A stretch of 64,000 nt of DNA from JBBTSQ01 sp039795895 (lineage in GTDB: Bacteria > Patescibacteriota > Minisyncoccia > Phycocordibacterales > JBAYGS01): the NCBI GenBank assembly GCA_039795895.1, contig JBDKKW010000002.1:1-64000 (forward strand). The letters run 5' to 3'. The translations under genes were made by a program, and so were the position numbers. How positions within the stretch are numbered: the first letter of the stretch is position 1; each line of letters starts with the position of its first letter. Positions 8,473-16,508 of the stretch are shown piece after piece. The notes below the pieces were generated by a model. That model saw nothing but the letters and a program-made list of their open reading frames with translations. It searched no databases and was not told the DNA's origin.

Positions 8473-8503
8473 AAAACCGCTCCGAGGAGCCTCGGGGCGG
8501 TTT
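8473..8503 (-). terminator. Intrinsic terminator of the 8548-8847 gene
   Basis: The stem AAACCGCTCCGAGG / CCTCGGGGCGGTTT, with a T-tract when read on the minus strand, lies 45 bases after the stop codon. Confidence 0.85.
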
Positions 8504-8547
8504 GGAAAGATGTTATTACCAAGCTATGCCTTGTGCGAAACAAGATC

Positions 8548-8847
8548 CTACTCAGCCAAATCTCCTGTAAGCATTTTTTGATATGCTCTGCGAAATTCAA
8601 TTTCCCGTAACGAGTCATATGGGTATTCATTCCGCGAGTCTCTCGGTTGCCCATCAATGTACTGGGCGCGACTCGGAGAACCAGGGCACACAACCTCTCC
8701 GTTAGGTCCAATTACCGGAAGAAAATGCCGACTTTGCATAAGAACTGCCGTAACCAGCCCCTCATCCATAAGAGCAAGGAGTACGGCAACATCGTTTGTG
8801 GGTGGCACAGTACAACCGCACTTATCACAGGTGAGTATCAATTTCAT
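8548..8847 (-). CDS. Small cysteine-containing orphan protein
   Basis: A 99-residue protein of unknown function. The start carries CDKCGC (residues 7-12), and a later VVCPGSPSR segment might help bind a metal. The ATG is preceded by GAAAGG nine bases upstream, which fixes the start. It has its own promoter (8917-8944) and terminator (8473-8503), so it is a self-contained transcription unit. Confidence 0.7.
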   Translation of the reverse strand: MKLILTCDKCGCTVPPTNDVAVLLALMDEGLVTAVLMQSRHFLPVIGPNGEVVCPGSPSRAQYIDGQPRDSRNEYPYDSLREIEFRRAYQKMLTGDLAE

Positions 8848-8916
8848 AAAGAACCTTTCTTTGGGACGATGGATCCGCGTGAGCGGTTTGTATGTTTATC
8901 CATCTTTCTGGTATAG

Positions 8917-8944
8917 ATTATACATATGTTGATACCAAAGTCAA
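8917..8944 (-). promoter_or_regulatory. Sigma70-type promoter for the 8548-8847 gene
   Basis: On the minus strand TTGACT (8939-8944) and TATAAT (8917-8922) are 16 bases apart. Confidence 0.75.
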
Positions 8945-8962
8945 TAGTATACCCCTAAATAA

Positions 8963-8988
8963 AAACCGCTCTCCGAAGAGGGCGGTTT
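8963..8988 (-). terminator. Intrinsic terminator of the 8995-9621 gene
   Basis: AAACCGCTCT/AGAGGGCGGTTT stem with loop CCGA, six bases after the stop codon on the minus strand. Confidence 0.85.
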
Positions 8989-8994
8989 GCGAGA

Positions 8995-9621
8995 TTATTG
9001 TTCTTCCAAAAGAGCCTTGGAAACAAGAAACCTAAATTGGCCACAGAACTCTTGTAGTTTACGAGCGCGTTCGACGCGTCCGTATTCGTCGATAGCATAG
9101 GCTCGGTACGCACCAATCACTTGTCGAAACAAGGTCTTCATCACACCACGACAAGCAACAAACTCTGTCAGACGATTATCAGTCATAACCGATACCGCAA
9201 CTTCAAGTGGGGTGGTGTTGCAAATCAAAGCACCATGTATTTCTGATGTCCGATTCACCTCAAGCAGACAACCATCACTTCTCAAACAAACGCCACGTTC
9301 GATCCATCTATGCAAAGACCGATCGCAATCACCAATTTGGTTACTGCACTTCAGGGGAATCAAGCACCGCACATGATCAGCCCATGTGATGTCTGGCCCG
9401 AGCTTTGTCACGGAATCAAACTGCCGCAGACCTTTGTCATACAACTCATGAGGCTCACCCAGAGGTATCTTCACAAAGGACGGGAGACTAGAGGCAATAA
9501 ACTCAATCACCCCTCGCAAGACCTTAACCTGCCCCAAAGGCGAGAGCTTATCAAAACTAGCTTCGATATTCTTATCACCGGAAAGTAACGATTCATCGGA
9601 CCGTAAAGCAACATCATTCAT
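8995..9621 (-). CDS. Hypothetical protein (orphan gene)
   Basis: A 208-residue soluble protein without a recognised domain. AAGGA lies about seven bases before the ATG. A canonical promoter lies at 9658-9686 and a terminator follows directly, so this is an independent unit. The sequence has several cysteines (C-L-I-P-L-K-C, GDC, GVC) that do not form a clear zinc motif. Confidence 0.75.
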   Translation of the reverse strand: MNDVALRSDESLLSGDKNIEASFDKLSPLGQVKVLRGVIEFIASSLPSFVKIPLGEPHELYDKGLRQFDSVTKLGPDITWADHVRCLIPLKCSNQIGDCDRSLHRWIERGVCLRSDGCLLEVNRTSEIHGALICNTTPLEVAVSVMTDNRLTEFVACRGVMKTLFRQVIGAYRAYAIDEYGRVERARKLQEFCGQFRFLVSKALLEEQ

Positions 9622-9657
9622 GCCAATTCCTTTTTTTATAGAACCCTTCTATTTCAA

Positions 9658-9686
9658 AAGATACAGGCGACTGTTAGATTTGTCAA
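9658..9686 (-). promoter_or_regulatory. Sigma70-type promoter for the 8995-9621 gene
   Basis: TTGACA (9681-9686) and TATCTT (9658-9663) on the minus strand, 17 bases apart. Confidence 0.75.
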
Positions 9687-9702
9687 TGATCGCCTCCCCG
9701 AC

Positions 9703-9731
9703 TTGCTTTTTGGAAGCATGATTGCTAGATT
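9703..9731 (+). promoter_or_regulatory. Candidate promoter for the 9762-10112 gene
   Basis: TTGCTT (9703-9708) and TAGATT (9726-9731), 17 bases apart, about 30 bases before the start codon. Confidence 0.5.
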
Positions 9732-9761
9732 GGCTACGGAATTAACAGAAAGGTTCTTTAT

Positions 9762-10112
9762 ATGAATGTCAGACTTCAAGCTAGCTTGTTTATGCCCAAC
9801 GCCCTCCAGTGGGTTGGTGGAGCAAACCCCGCCATCGCTACTTTCGAGGGAGAATACGACTTACGAGTCGAAAATACCAAGGCTCTTGCGAATCTGTTTG
9901 CAAGAAAGCAATTCTTCTGTGGGTGTGATTTTGAAATCGTGACGTATCGCGAGGACGAGAATCGACTCATTTTCAGAAGTAATGTCCCGGCCAAGAACAT
10001 GACTGGTGTCAGGGACTTTTTGAAAACCAACATTATCAACCACCTCGGCTGGACCATAAACCAGAAGGAACTGGAGCGCTACGCCAGGGCTTTAGAAGAA
10101 GCCATCTTTTAA
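9762..10112 (+). CDS. Hypothetical protein (orphan gene)
   Basis: A 116-residue protein of unknown function with a GAAAGG Shine-Dalgarno sequence. It is predicted alpha/beta, without membrane segments. The C-terminus is helical and charged (NQKELERYARALEEAIF). It has its own promoter and terminator and is divergent from the neighbouring orphan gene. Confidence 0.7.
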   Translation: MNVRLQASLFMPNALQWVGGANPAIATFEGEYDLRVENTKALANLFARKQFFCGCDFEIVTYREDENRLIFRSNVPAKNMTGVRDFLKTNIINHLGWTINQKELERYARALEEAIF

Positions 10113-10113
10113 C

Positions 10114-10146
10114 AAAAATCCCACCATACTCTGGTGGGATTTTCTA
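10114..10146 (+). terminator. Intrinsic terminator
   Basis: AAAATCCCACCA/TGGTGGGATTTT stem. It can serve the plus-strand orphan gene and, read the other way, lysS. Confidence 0.85.
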
Positions 10147-10153
10147 TTTCAAA

Positions 10154-11740
10154 TTAACCAATCACCTCTTTCAGTCTTTGTATTAAAAACTCCTTATCAA
10201 GCACGCTCAAAAACCAACCAGCTTTAGGTCCTGAAGTCTTACCTAAGACACTCATATAGATAGCCTCAAATAGTTCCTTTGGTGAGATATTGCATCGAGT
10301 TTTCATTTCATGAAGTTCGGTATGCAGAAGCTGACCATCGAGTACGGTCTGTTTTTCGACATACATTAAAAGCGATTTGAGAGCTTCTTTTTGGACAACA
10401 CTGAAAGATTTTGTGCCTTCTGGGAGAGTCTTTTGAATTTCAAACTTATAATTCTCTGGCGCATAGCCTGAGAGCCATCGCGAAGCACACTTAGCACGAC
10501 GCTCAAGCTCTTCCCTGTCTCGTTTGTCTAATTTCACTTCTTCGAGCTTCTCGATCTCATCTCCGAGGGTCAAATGTGGCATCTGCACCAAAAAAGCCAC
10601 ATTTGAAAAACGTGCGAGCACTCTCTTTTCTAAGAAGTCTTTTCGAAGTGTTGGGGGCTGAAGAAATGGAAACAGTCGAGCGAAGTCGTCGGTGTTACCC
10701 GTCCAGAAATTCTTGGCAAAACGATCGTAGCTATCGTAGAGAATCGGCACGGTATCACCATCTGGTTTAAATTCTACCGTACGCTGTGGCTCCTTTTGCA
10801 AAAGTAGCGTGCGTACCATTTCCGGAGGCAACAGATCTGCCACTTCTCGTGACGAAGCACCTGCACCCTTTGATGAAGACATTTTTGCACCACCTACTTG
10901 CACAAATTCGTATGGAATATTGATCGGCGGTTCACGCTTAAAGACTTCACGAGAAATAGTATCCGCTATATCTCGCGATCCTCCGCGAGTACTGTGATCC
11001 TTGCCTCCGCCTTCGACATCTACATCAAGTACAGTGAATTTTGCCGCCCATTCTACCTTCCAGGGAAGCTTGGCGTTGCCATCAAACGGAGACACTCGGC
11101 CAGTCTTTCCACAACCCTTTGCCCATTCAACAAAATCACCACAGATGTACTCTACAGTCTTGCCATCCCAATCTCGTGCTTTGGTAGAACCAATCTTGCC
11201 ACAATTCTCGCATTTGACTGCAAGTGGAAGCCAGTCAGGATTTTTGACCGCACCAGAGACACGCTGATAGATTTCACGAATCAAGCCCGCTTTTTCGAGA
11301 CTCGTCTTGATCACCTCATTGTATTTTCCACTACGATACAAATCACTCGAGCGATAGTGTGTCGGGGTGTAGCCGATTTCCTTTATCACTCCCGTAAATT
11401 CATCACCAAAATATTCAGCGTAGTTTTTTGCCTTGTTGTCAGGAGACGACACATCACACAAAGGCTTACCCATGTGGGGCAAAAAAGTCTTCTGGTCGAG
11501 ATACACCGGCAAACCATCCATCGGATCAAAATCATTGAGCTCAAAGAGGAAGGTGTGTGGTAGTTTCTTTTCAGCTAGGATTTCGGCGATCATACCATGT
11601 ATCGCCACCCCTCGAAGCGAGCCAATATGTACTCGTCCAGACAAGGTCTTCTCATCACGAATAATAACCGGCTTTCCGGCTTTTATTTTGTCCGCACAAC
11701 GAATCTTGATTTGTTCGACGATAGAGTCAGCCCAGAGCAT
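10154..11740 (-). CDS. lysS: Class I lysyl-tRNA synthetase
   Basis: Charges tRNA-Lys with lysine. The 528-residue protein is the class I (archaeal-type) enzyme, not the common class II LysS. It has the HIGH-like motif HIGSLRG, the KMSKS-like motif AKMSSSKG, and cysteine pairs (CENCGKIG, ICGDF...KGCGK) in the insertion. The chosen start, MLWADSIVEQ, matches the usual N-terminus of the family; the frame is open 44 codons further but that segment looks unlike coding sequence. There is no Shine-Dalgarno sequence; a heptamer repeat lies directly upstream. Confidence 0.93.
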   Translation of the reverse strand: MLWADSIVEQIKIRCADKIKAGKPVIIRDEKTLSGRVHIGSLRGVAIHGMIAEILAEKKLPHTFLFELNDFDPMDGLPVYLDQKTFLPHMGKPLCDVSSPDNKAKNYAEYFGDEFTGVIKEIGYTPTHYRSSDLYRSGKYNEVIKTSLEKAGLIREIYQRVSGAVKNPDWLPLAVKCENCGKIGSTKARDWDGKTVEYICGDFVEWAKGCGKTGRVSPFDGNAKLPWKVEWAAKFTVLDVDVEGGGKDHSTRGGSRDIADTISREVFKREPPINIPYEFVQVGGAKMSSSKGAGASSREVADLLPPEMVRTLLLQKEPQRTVEFKPDGDTVPILYDSYDRFAKNFWTGNTDDFARLFPFLQPPTLRKDFLEKRVLARFSNVAFLVQMPHLTLGDEIEKLEEVKLDKRDREELERRAKCASRWLSGYAPENYKFEIQKTLPEGTKSFSVVQKEALKSLLMYVEKQTVLDGQLLHTELHEMKTRCNISPKELFEAIYMSVLGKTSGPKAGWFLSVLDKEFLIQRLKEVIG

Positions 11741-11746
11741 GAGAGA

Positions 11747-11774
11747 AGTATATAGTAAAGAGTAAAGAGTTGCC
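11747..11774. repeat. Four-unit heptamer repeat upstream of lysS
   Basis: AGTATAT, AGTAAAG, AGTAAAG, AGTTGCC on the plus strand, seven bases from the lysS start codon. Confidence 0.85.
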
Positions 11775-11972
11775 ACTCTTTGATTCAACTTCGACTCGAA
11801 CACTGTGTACAATAAGAATTGTCCACGTGCTTCTCGCTCGTTGAAATAAAAAGTATGAAGACTAAGATACACTCAAAAATCCCTCCCCGGTATCAGAATA
11901 CCGGTGTGCTCCCTTTTGCAAAGGGAGAATATGAATAGAGGAAAAATAAGGAATCCCTTCTTGAACGAGCGA

Positions 11973-12061
11973 GGGTGTCCATTTTAAAACATTGCGCAGG
12001 CGGGTAGCCGAGCATAGCAAATTTTCAGCAGAAAATTATGCGCGTTTTAAAATGGACACCC
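11973..12061. repeat. Long hairpin element downstream of greA
   Basis: A perfect 18-bp stem (GGGTGTCCATTTTAAAAC and its complement) encloses about 53 bases that contain a second hairpin (GCATAGCAAATTTTC..GAAAATTATGC). It ends 11 bases from the greA stop. The rest of 11775-12071 holds only two short hairpins (11889-11906, 11912-11930). Confidence 0.85.
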
Positions 12062-12071
12062 GAGCGAGTCT

Positions 12072-12539
12072 TTATTCGATGGAAACGACAGTATACTGCA
12101 TCACCCCCGATGGAGATTTGAAAGAAACTTCATCACCCTTCTTCTTGCCCATAAGTGCCTGACCAAATGGAGATCGATTTGAGAGCTTGCCTTGGAGCAT
12201 ATTCGTCTCCTCAGAACCCACAATCTTCCACACTTTGGTTGCCTTATCACTATTCTTTCGCACTGTTACAGTTGAACCGATTTCCACCTTGTCAGTGTGA
12301 TGGAACGAGACAATTTTTGCATCCTGAAGAATCGTTTCGATTTTGCGAATACGCTCTTCAATAGTAGCTTGCATCTCACGAGCCTCCTGGTACTCTGCGT
12401 TTTCAGAAAGATCGCCGAGTGATTTTGCAGACTCCAAATTTTCAGCAACCTGCTTGCGCTTGGTGTGCTTCAATTCAGTGAGCTCGAGAGTCAATTCATC
12501 AAATTTTTCTTTGGTTAAATATTCAGTTTGAGCATTCAT
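12072..12539 (-). CDS. greA: Transcription elongation factor GreA
   Basis: GreA enters the RNA polymerase secondary channel and stimulates cleavage of backtracked RNA. The 155-residue protein has the two-part family layout. An N-terminal coiled coil carries the acidic tip region (LGDLSENAEYQEAREMQ). A C-terminal globular domain includes GKKKGDEVSF. Length is normal. It starts at ATG 12539 without a Shine-Dalgarno sequence, 22 bases after a canonical promoter. Confidence 0.95.
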   Translation of the reverse strand: MNAQTEYLTKEKFDELTLELTELKHTKRKQVAENLESAKSLGDLSENAEYQEAREMQATIEERIRKIETILQDAKIVSFHHTDKVEIGSTVTVRKNSDKATKVWKIVGSEETNMLQGKLSNRSPFGQALMGKKKGDEVSFKSPSGVMQYTVVSIE

Positions 12540-12560
12540 ATATTGTATAACTATGGAGGA

Positions 12561-12588
12561 AGTATAATCGTTTCCTGTCTAATGTCAA
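12561..12588 (-). promoter_or_regulatory. Sigma70-type promoter for greA
   Basis: TTGACA (12583-12588) and TATACT (12561-12566) on the minus strand, 16 bases apart. The predicted transcript has a very short leader. Confidence 0.8.
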
Positions 12589-12620
12589 TGGTATACACCT
12601 CAATACCTCGTTAAAAATGG

Positions 12621-14333
12621 CTATTCTGCTAGGTATTCTGGCGTATTGACCGACATCCACTCGATAAATTGACGGACCACGAAGAGCGCTCCGATCACAT
12701 TATGCCGTGAACCCTTCTCCATCGTTACAGCAAAGGCGTAGCGAGGATTTTTGTATGGGAAAAAGCCGATTACCCACGAGTTCACTTTCTCTTTCGATAC
12801 CCCGAGTTCTGCGGTACCGGTCTTTGCCGCAATTTCTACTTGAGGAATATTCAAACCTTTTGCAGTACCCATAAGGACGCCTTTTCGCATCCCCTCCTTC
12901 ACCACAAGAATCGCATCTTTATCGATTGGCAACACTTCAGCCGAGGTTGCCTCGTCTTGTCCAAGTCGAGTAATAACCGGGGTGAGCAATGTGCCGTCAT
13001 TCGCAATCGCCGACACCGCACGAGCGGCCTGAAGTGGTGTCGCCTGAAATCCATACTGACCAATTGAGGTGTAGTACGTGTCTCCAAGTCGCCACTCTTC
13101 ACCTTTAAAATTTTTCTTTTTCCATTCCGGATCTGGAATAATACCCGATGTACCCGCAAAAAAGTCTCCTGGTACCACTTCACCAAAACCAAACATTCGA
13201 TAATACTTTTCGAGCTTGGTAATACCCAAACCTCGCTGACCCTCAAACCCTCCTCCTACTTCATAAAAATAAACGTTTGAAGAAACGGCGAGTGCTGTGC
13301 GCATATCTACCCAGCCGTGCGCTTTCCAGTCGGTAAACACTGATTTTACGTCGGGATTATAGGGACTCTGAATTGAAATTGAGCCAGTACTCAAGATTTC
13401 CTTTGCTGGGTCAATGATTGATTCAGTGAGCGCACCCAGAGCCACAAACGGCTTCACAATCGAACCTGGAGTATAGAGTCCATTGACCGCACGATTCAGG
13501 AAAGGACGATTAGGGTCGGTCGTGTACGAATTGATTTTTGCACTATCAGTGCCGTCGGTGAGCACTTTTGAGTTATATTCTGGATAGGTAGCGAGCGCCA
13601 ACACCTCCCCACTGTGCACATCCATAAACACACCAGCGCCACCAGAGAATCCCACTTCGTGAGCAGTGGCCTGGATAAAATCATGTAGGGCACTTTGCAA
13701 TCGCACATCAACCGACAGATACAGCGGTGCGCCATCTTTCGGAGGTTGTGATTGACTCTCACCAGTGATGTGTCCCAAGGCATCTGTCTCAGTGAGCTTC
13801 ACACCATTTTTACCCACAAGCGAATCGTTGAAGACTTTTTCTACCCCATCGAGACCGACGAAATCTTCACGAAAATAAAATCCCGTCTTATCTTTGGTTG
13901 GATATTTTACATACCCAAGCAAGTTCCCCACTCCAGATACATCAATATATTCTCGGTTGGAAACATCGGGATTTTTAGGATTCACACTGTTCCATGCAAG
14001 CAAGGTGTTGTTGCGATCATAGACCACCCCTCGAGAAGCAAAGATGAGCGAAGGTCGTAACCGATTCTTTTCACTCTTTTCGGCATAGAGAGGGCCGTTG
14101 GTCACCTGCAAGCTCCAAATACGGTAGGCAAACATACCGATAATCAGCACAAAAAAGATACCAACCGACCAAATCGAAATACGCGAGATTGGTCGCTCGA
14201 TTCTCCCCTCAAACTGATGCACATCAAACTCGGGCAAATTGCTCGAGTCAAGCATCACCTCATCGGGATCAATTTCCAAATCTTTATATGTGCGTCGAGT
14301 CAATCGACGAATAATTCGAGAAAAAGAAAACAT
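12621..14333 (-). CDS. mrdA: Elongation-specific transpeptidase PBP2 (MrdA)
   Basis: A class B penicillin-binding protein that cross-links lateral-wall peptidoglycan with the rod complex. It has 570 residues with a membrane helix at about 51-68. The active-site motifs are SxxK as PGSIVKP, SSN as VSSNVYF, and KTG as AAKTGTAE. It directly follows the mreB-mreC-mreD genes, which supports PBP2 rather than another FtsI. There is no Shine-Dalgarno sequence. Confidence 0.93.
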   Translation of the reverse strand: MFSFSRIIRRLTRRTYKDLEIDPDEVMLDSSNLPEFDVHQFEGRIERPISRISIWSVGIFFVLIIGMFAYRIWSLQVTNGPLYAEKSEKNRLRPSLIFASRGVVYDRNNTLLAWNSVNPKNPDVSNREYIDVSGVGNLLGYVKYPTKDKTGFYFREDFVGLDGVEKVFNDSLVGKNGVKLTETDALGHITGESQSQPPKDGAPLYLSVDVRLQSALHDFIQATAHEVGFSGGAGVFMDVHSGEVLALATYPEYNSKVLTDGTDSAKINSYTTDPNRPFLNRAVNGLYTPGSIVKPFVALGALTESIIDPAKEILSTGSISIQSPYNPDVKSVFTDWKAHGWVDMRTALAVSSNVYFYEVGGGFEGQRGLGITKLEKYYRMFGFGEVVPGDFFAGTSGIIPDPEWKKKNFKGEEWRLGDTYYTSIGQYGFQATPLQAARAVSAIANDGTLLTPVITRLGQDEATSAEVLPIDKDAILVVKEGMRKGVLMGTAKGLNIPQVEIAAKTGTAELGVSKEKVNSWVIGFFPYKNPRYAFAVTMEKGSRHNVIGALFVVRQFIEWMSVNTPEYLAE

Positions 14334-14368
14334 ACGGCGTTATATCAATGGAACGTTGCCCCAGTATA

Positions 14369-14650
14369 CTACATTCTGATTCGCAATCGAGCGCGCAACC
14401 GTGTCGCTCCAAAGACCAAAAAAGCAACACCAGCTACCACTCCCGCAATCAGGGTAAAACTCTCTGTATGCCCATACAAGACAGCGTACAAAGCCACAAG
14501 CACAATCGCCTCACCATAGGTTTCCACGTACCACATCGCAATCAAGAGGAGTATACCGAGCACTCGCCAATCGACCACAAACATAGCGCAAAAGAAGAGG
14601 ACAAAAAGTCCCACCCGAATCACCACTCTGTTTTCTATCTTTTCACGCAT
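14369..14650 (-). CDS. mreD: MreD-like membrane protein
   Basis: A 93-residue, very hydrophobic protein with about three membrane helices, shorter than the usual MreD (about 160 residues). It begins two bases after the mreC stop and lies just before mrdA, the position of mreD in rod-shape operons. The name rests on position and topology, not on a sequence motif. Confidence 0.6.
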   Translation of the reverse strand: MREKIENRVVIRVGLFVLFFCAMFVVDWRVLGILLLIAMWYVETYGEAIVLVALYAVLYGHTESFTLIAGVVAGVAFLVFGATRLRARLRIRM

Positions 14651-14652
14651 AC

Positions 14653-15465
14653 CTAGTGTACCGGTCCGAGATCAACCTCAACAAAACGAGTCTCGGCGAG
14701 ATTGATCGGACTCTTAAACAAAATTCGCTGGAAAGAATCGTTGGCACTCACCACAATCGTCTCGACAACACCGACCGGACGCTTATCGAGCTCAGGAAAG
14801 ACAACCGTGTCTCCTGATACTACATCGAGTTCGCGAGGGATTCGAGCATCAAAATTGCCCGCGCCAAGACCAGTCGCGAGCGCAGAAATTCGTGTCTTAC
14901 CGATAATCACCTGATGCTCTTCGCCTGGTGATGAGAACAACTTCACCTTCGACCACGTCGGAGCTACTTCCATAATCGATCCCACTACAGTCCCTTGCAC
15001 TGACACCTGAGCACCCAAGATTACTCCAAGATTTTTCCCCGCATCAATGACTAGTGTGTCGTACGGAGTCTGTGTTGGATTATTGAGAACCGCAGTGAGT
15101 AGTGCTCGCTTAAAGGGTGCCCGGCCAAGCATCTCCTTGAGACTGGCATTTTCATCTCGCAACACACTCAATTGCAAAGCATCTTGATACGAAGCATCTA
15201 TGCGCGATTGCAATGCTTTTTGATTCTCAATGAGACTTTCTTTGGTGTGTACCAATGACACAAGGGATGCGAATTTTTCACTGACTGACTGCGATACTCC
15301 CCACAGTGGCGCACCCATAAAGACGAGCATTCGTGAAATCGGATTGAATCCAAACAATCGCACAACAAGCAAGACAAGCAACGCACCCACACCAACTACA
15401 AGCAGTGTTCGATTTCCCGAATCTTTTTGTCGTTTAGTTTTTAAGAGGTAAATCATGATCGTCAT
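14653..15465 (-). CDS. mreC: Rod shape-determining protein MreC
   Basis: A bitopic periplasmic-side scaffold linking MreB to PBP2. The 270-residue protein has an N-terminal membrane helix (LLVVGVGALLVLLVVRLFG), a coiled coil (ESLIENQKALQSRIDASYQ...LREDENASL type) and the beta-rich MreC core, including GTVVGSIMEVAPTWSKVKLF. The start overlaps the mreB end. ATG codons at 15465 and 15456 are both possible. Confidence 0.9.
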   Translation of the reverse strand: MTIMIYLLKTKRQKDSGNRTLLVVGVGALLVLLVVRLFGFNPISRMLVFMGAPLWGVSQSVSEKFASLVSLVHTKESLIENQKALQSRIDASYQDALQLSVLRDENASLKEMLGRAPFKRALLTAVLNNPTQTPYDTLVIDAGKNLGVILGAQVSVQGTVVGSIMEVAPTWSKVKLFSSPGEEHQVIIGKTRISALATGLGAGNFDARIPRELDVVSGDTVVFPELDKRPVGVVETIVVSANDSFQRILFKSPINLAETRFVEVDLGPVH

Positions 15466-16501
15466 CCTCGATTAAGACTTCACGGAACGTACGCAAATCT
15501 TCAAGAATAATACCTGTCCCTCGGGCAATCGCCGTTAGCGGATCATCAGCGACATGCACGGGAATCTTCAAAAATTCTTGAAGGAGCGCATCAAGACCCT
15601 TGATCAAAGCTCCCCCACCCACCATATAAATACCTCTTTGCATCACATCGGCGAGGATTTCAGGTGGGGTGGTTTCGAGCACCTGCTTGACCGACTCGAC
15701 GAGGGTATCGATCGACTGTGCCATCGCTTCTCGAATATCAGCATCAGTGATCACCACTTCGCGAGGAAGCCCGGTCACGAGGTCTCGTCCACGAATCGTC
15801 ATCTCGAGTGCTGGTCGATCAGGCATCACCACACCGATAGCAATTTTGACCTCCTCGGCAGTCTTTTCACCAATCAAAATTTTAAACTCACTGCGGATGT
15901 ACGAGATGATGTCGTTGTTGAGCTTGTCACCGGCGATTTTGAGATTTTTTGAACGAACAATACCGCCAAGTGAGATCACTGCGATATCAGTCGTCCCGCC
16001 ACCAATATCAATCACCATATTTCCCACCGGCTCCATCACCGGCAGACGAATACCGATCGCTCCCGCCATTGGTTGCTCCACCACAAACACCTCTCGTGCG
16101 CCGGCATTACGAGTGGCATCGCGTACTGCGCGAGTCTCTACGTTGGTCACACCAGATGGCACACCCACCACTACGCGCGGACCAAACATCTTTTTGTGTT
16201 CACGCTGGCACTTGTTCATCAAATACAAAATCATCTCTTCGGTCACCTCGAAATCAGAAATCACTCCGTCGACAAGTGGTCGTACCGCCGTGATGTGTGC
16301 AGGTGTGCGTCCGAGCATTTGCTTGGCTTCCTTTCCTACTGCCACCACTCGACCGGTCTTGCCATTCACCGCCACCACCGACGGCTCATTGATCACAATC
16401 CCCTTGCCACGCAAATACAAGAGCGTATTCGCCGTACCCAAATCAATCCCAATATCATGACTAAGTAGGGAGTATAATTTTTCGAGATGTTTTTGTATCA
16501 T
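15434..16501 (-). CDS. mreB: Actin-like rod-shape protein MreB
   Basis: A cytoplasmic actin homologue that guides lateral-wall synthesis. The 355-residue protein has the phosphate-1 motif DIGIDLGTANTLLY, the phosphate-2 motif VIDIGGGTTDIAV and the adenosine motif YMVGGGALIKGLD. It is the first of two MreB genes in this window (the other is at 34222). It starts at MIQKHLEK, eight bases after the proS stop, and overlaps mreC. Confidence 0.95.
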   Translation of the reverse strand: MIQKHLEKLYSLLSHDIGIDLGTANTLLYLRGKGIVINEPSVVAVNGKTGRVVAVGKEAKQMLGRTPAHITAVRPLVDGVISDFEVTEEMILYLMNKCQREHKKMFGPRVVVGVPSGVTNVETRAVRDATRNAGAREVFVVEQPMAGAIGIRLPVMEPVGNMVIDIGGGTTDIAVISLGGIVRSKNLKIAGDKLNNDIISYIRSEFKILIGEKTAEEVKIAIGVVMPDRPALEMTIRGRDLVTGLPREVVITDADIREAMAQSIDTLVESVKQVLETTPPEILADVMQRGIYMVGGGALIKGLDALLQEFLKIPVHVADDPLTAIARGTGIILEDLRTFREVLIEDDDHDLPLKN

Positions 16502-16508
16502 AAAAGTA

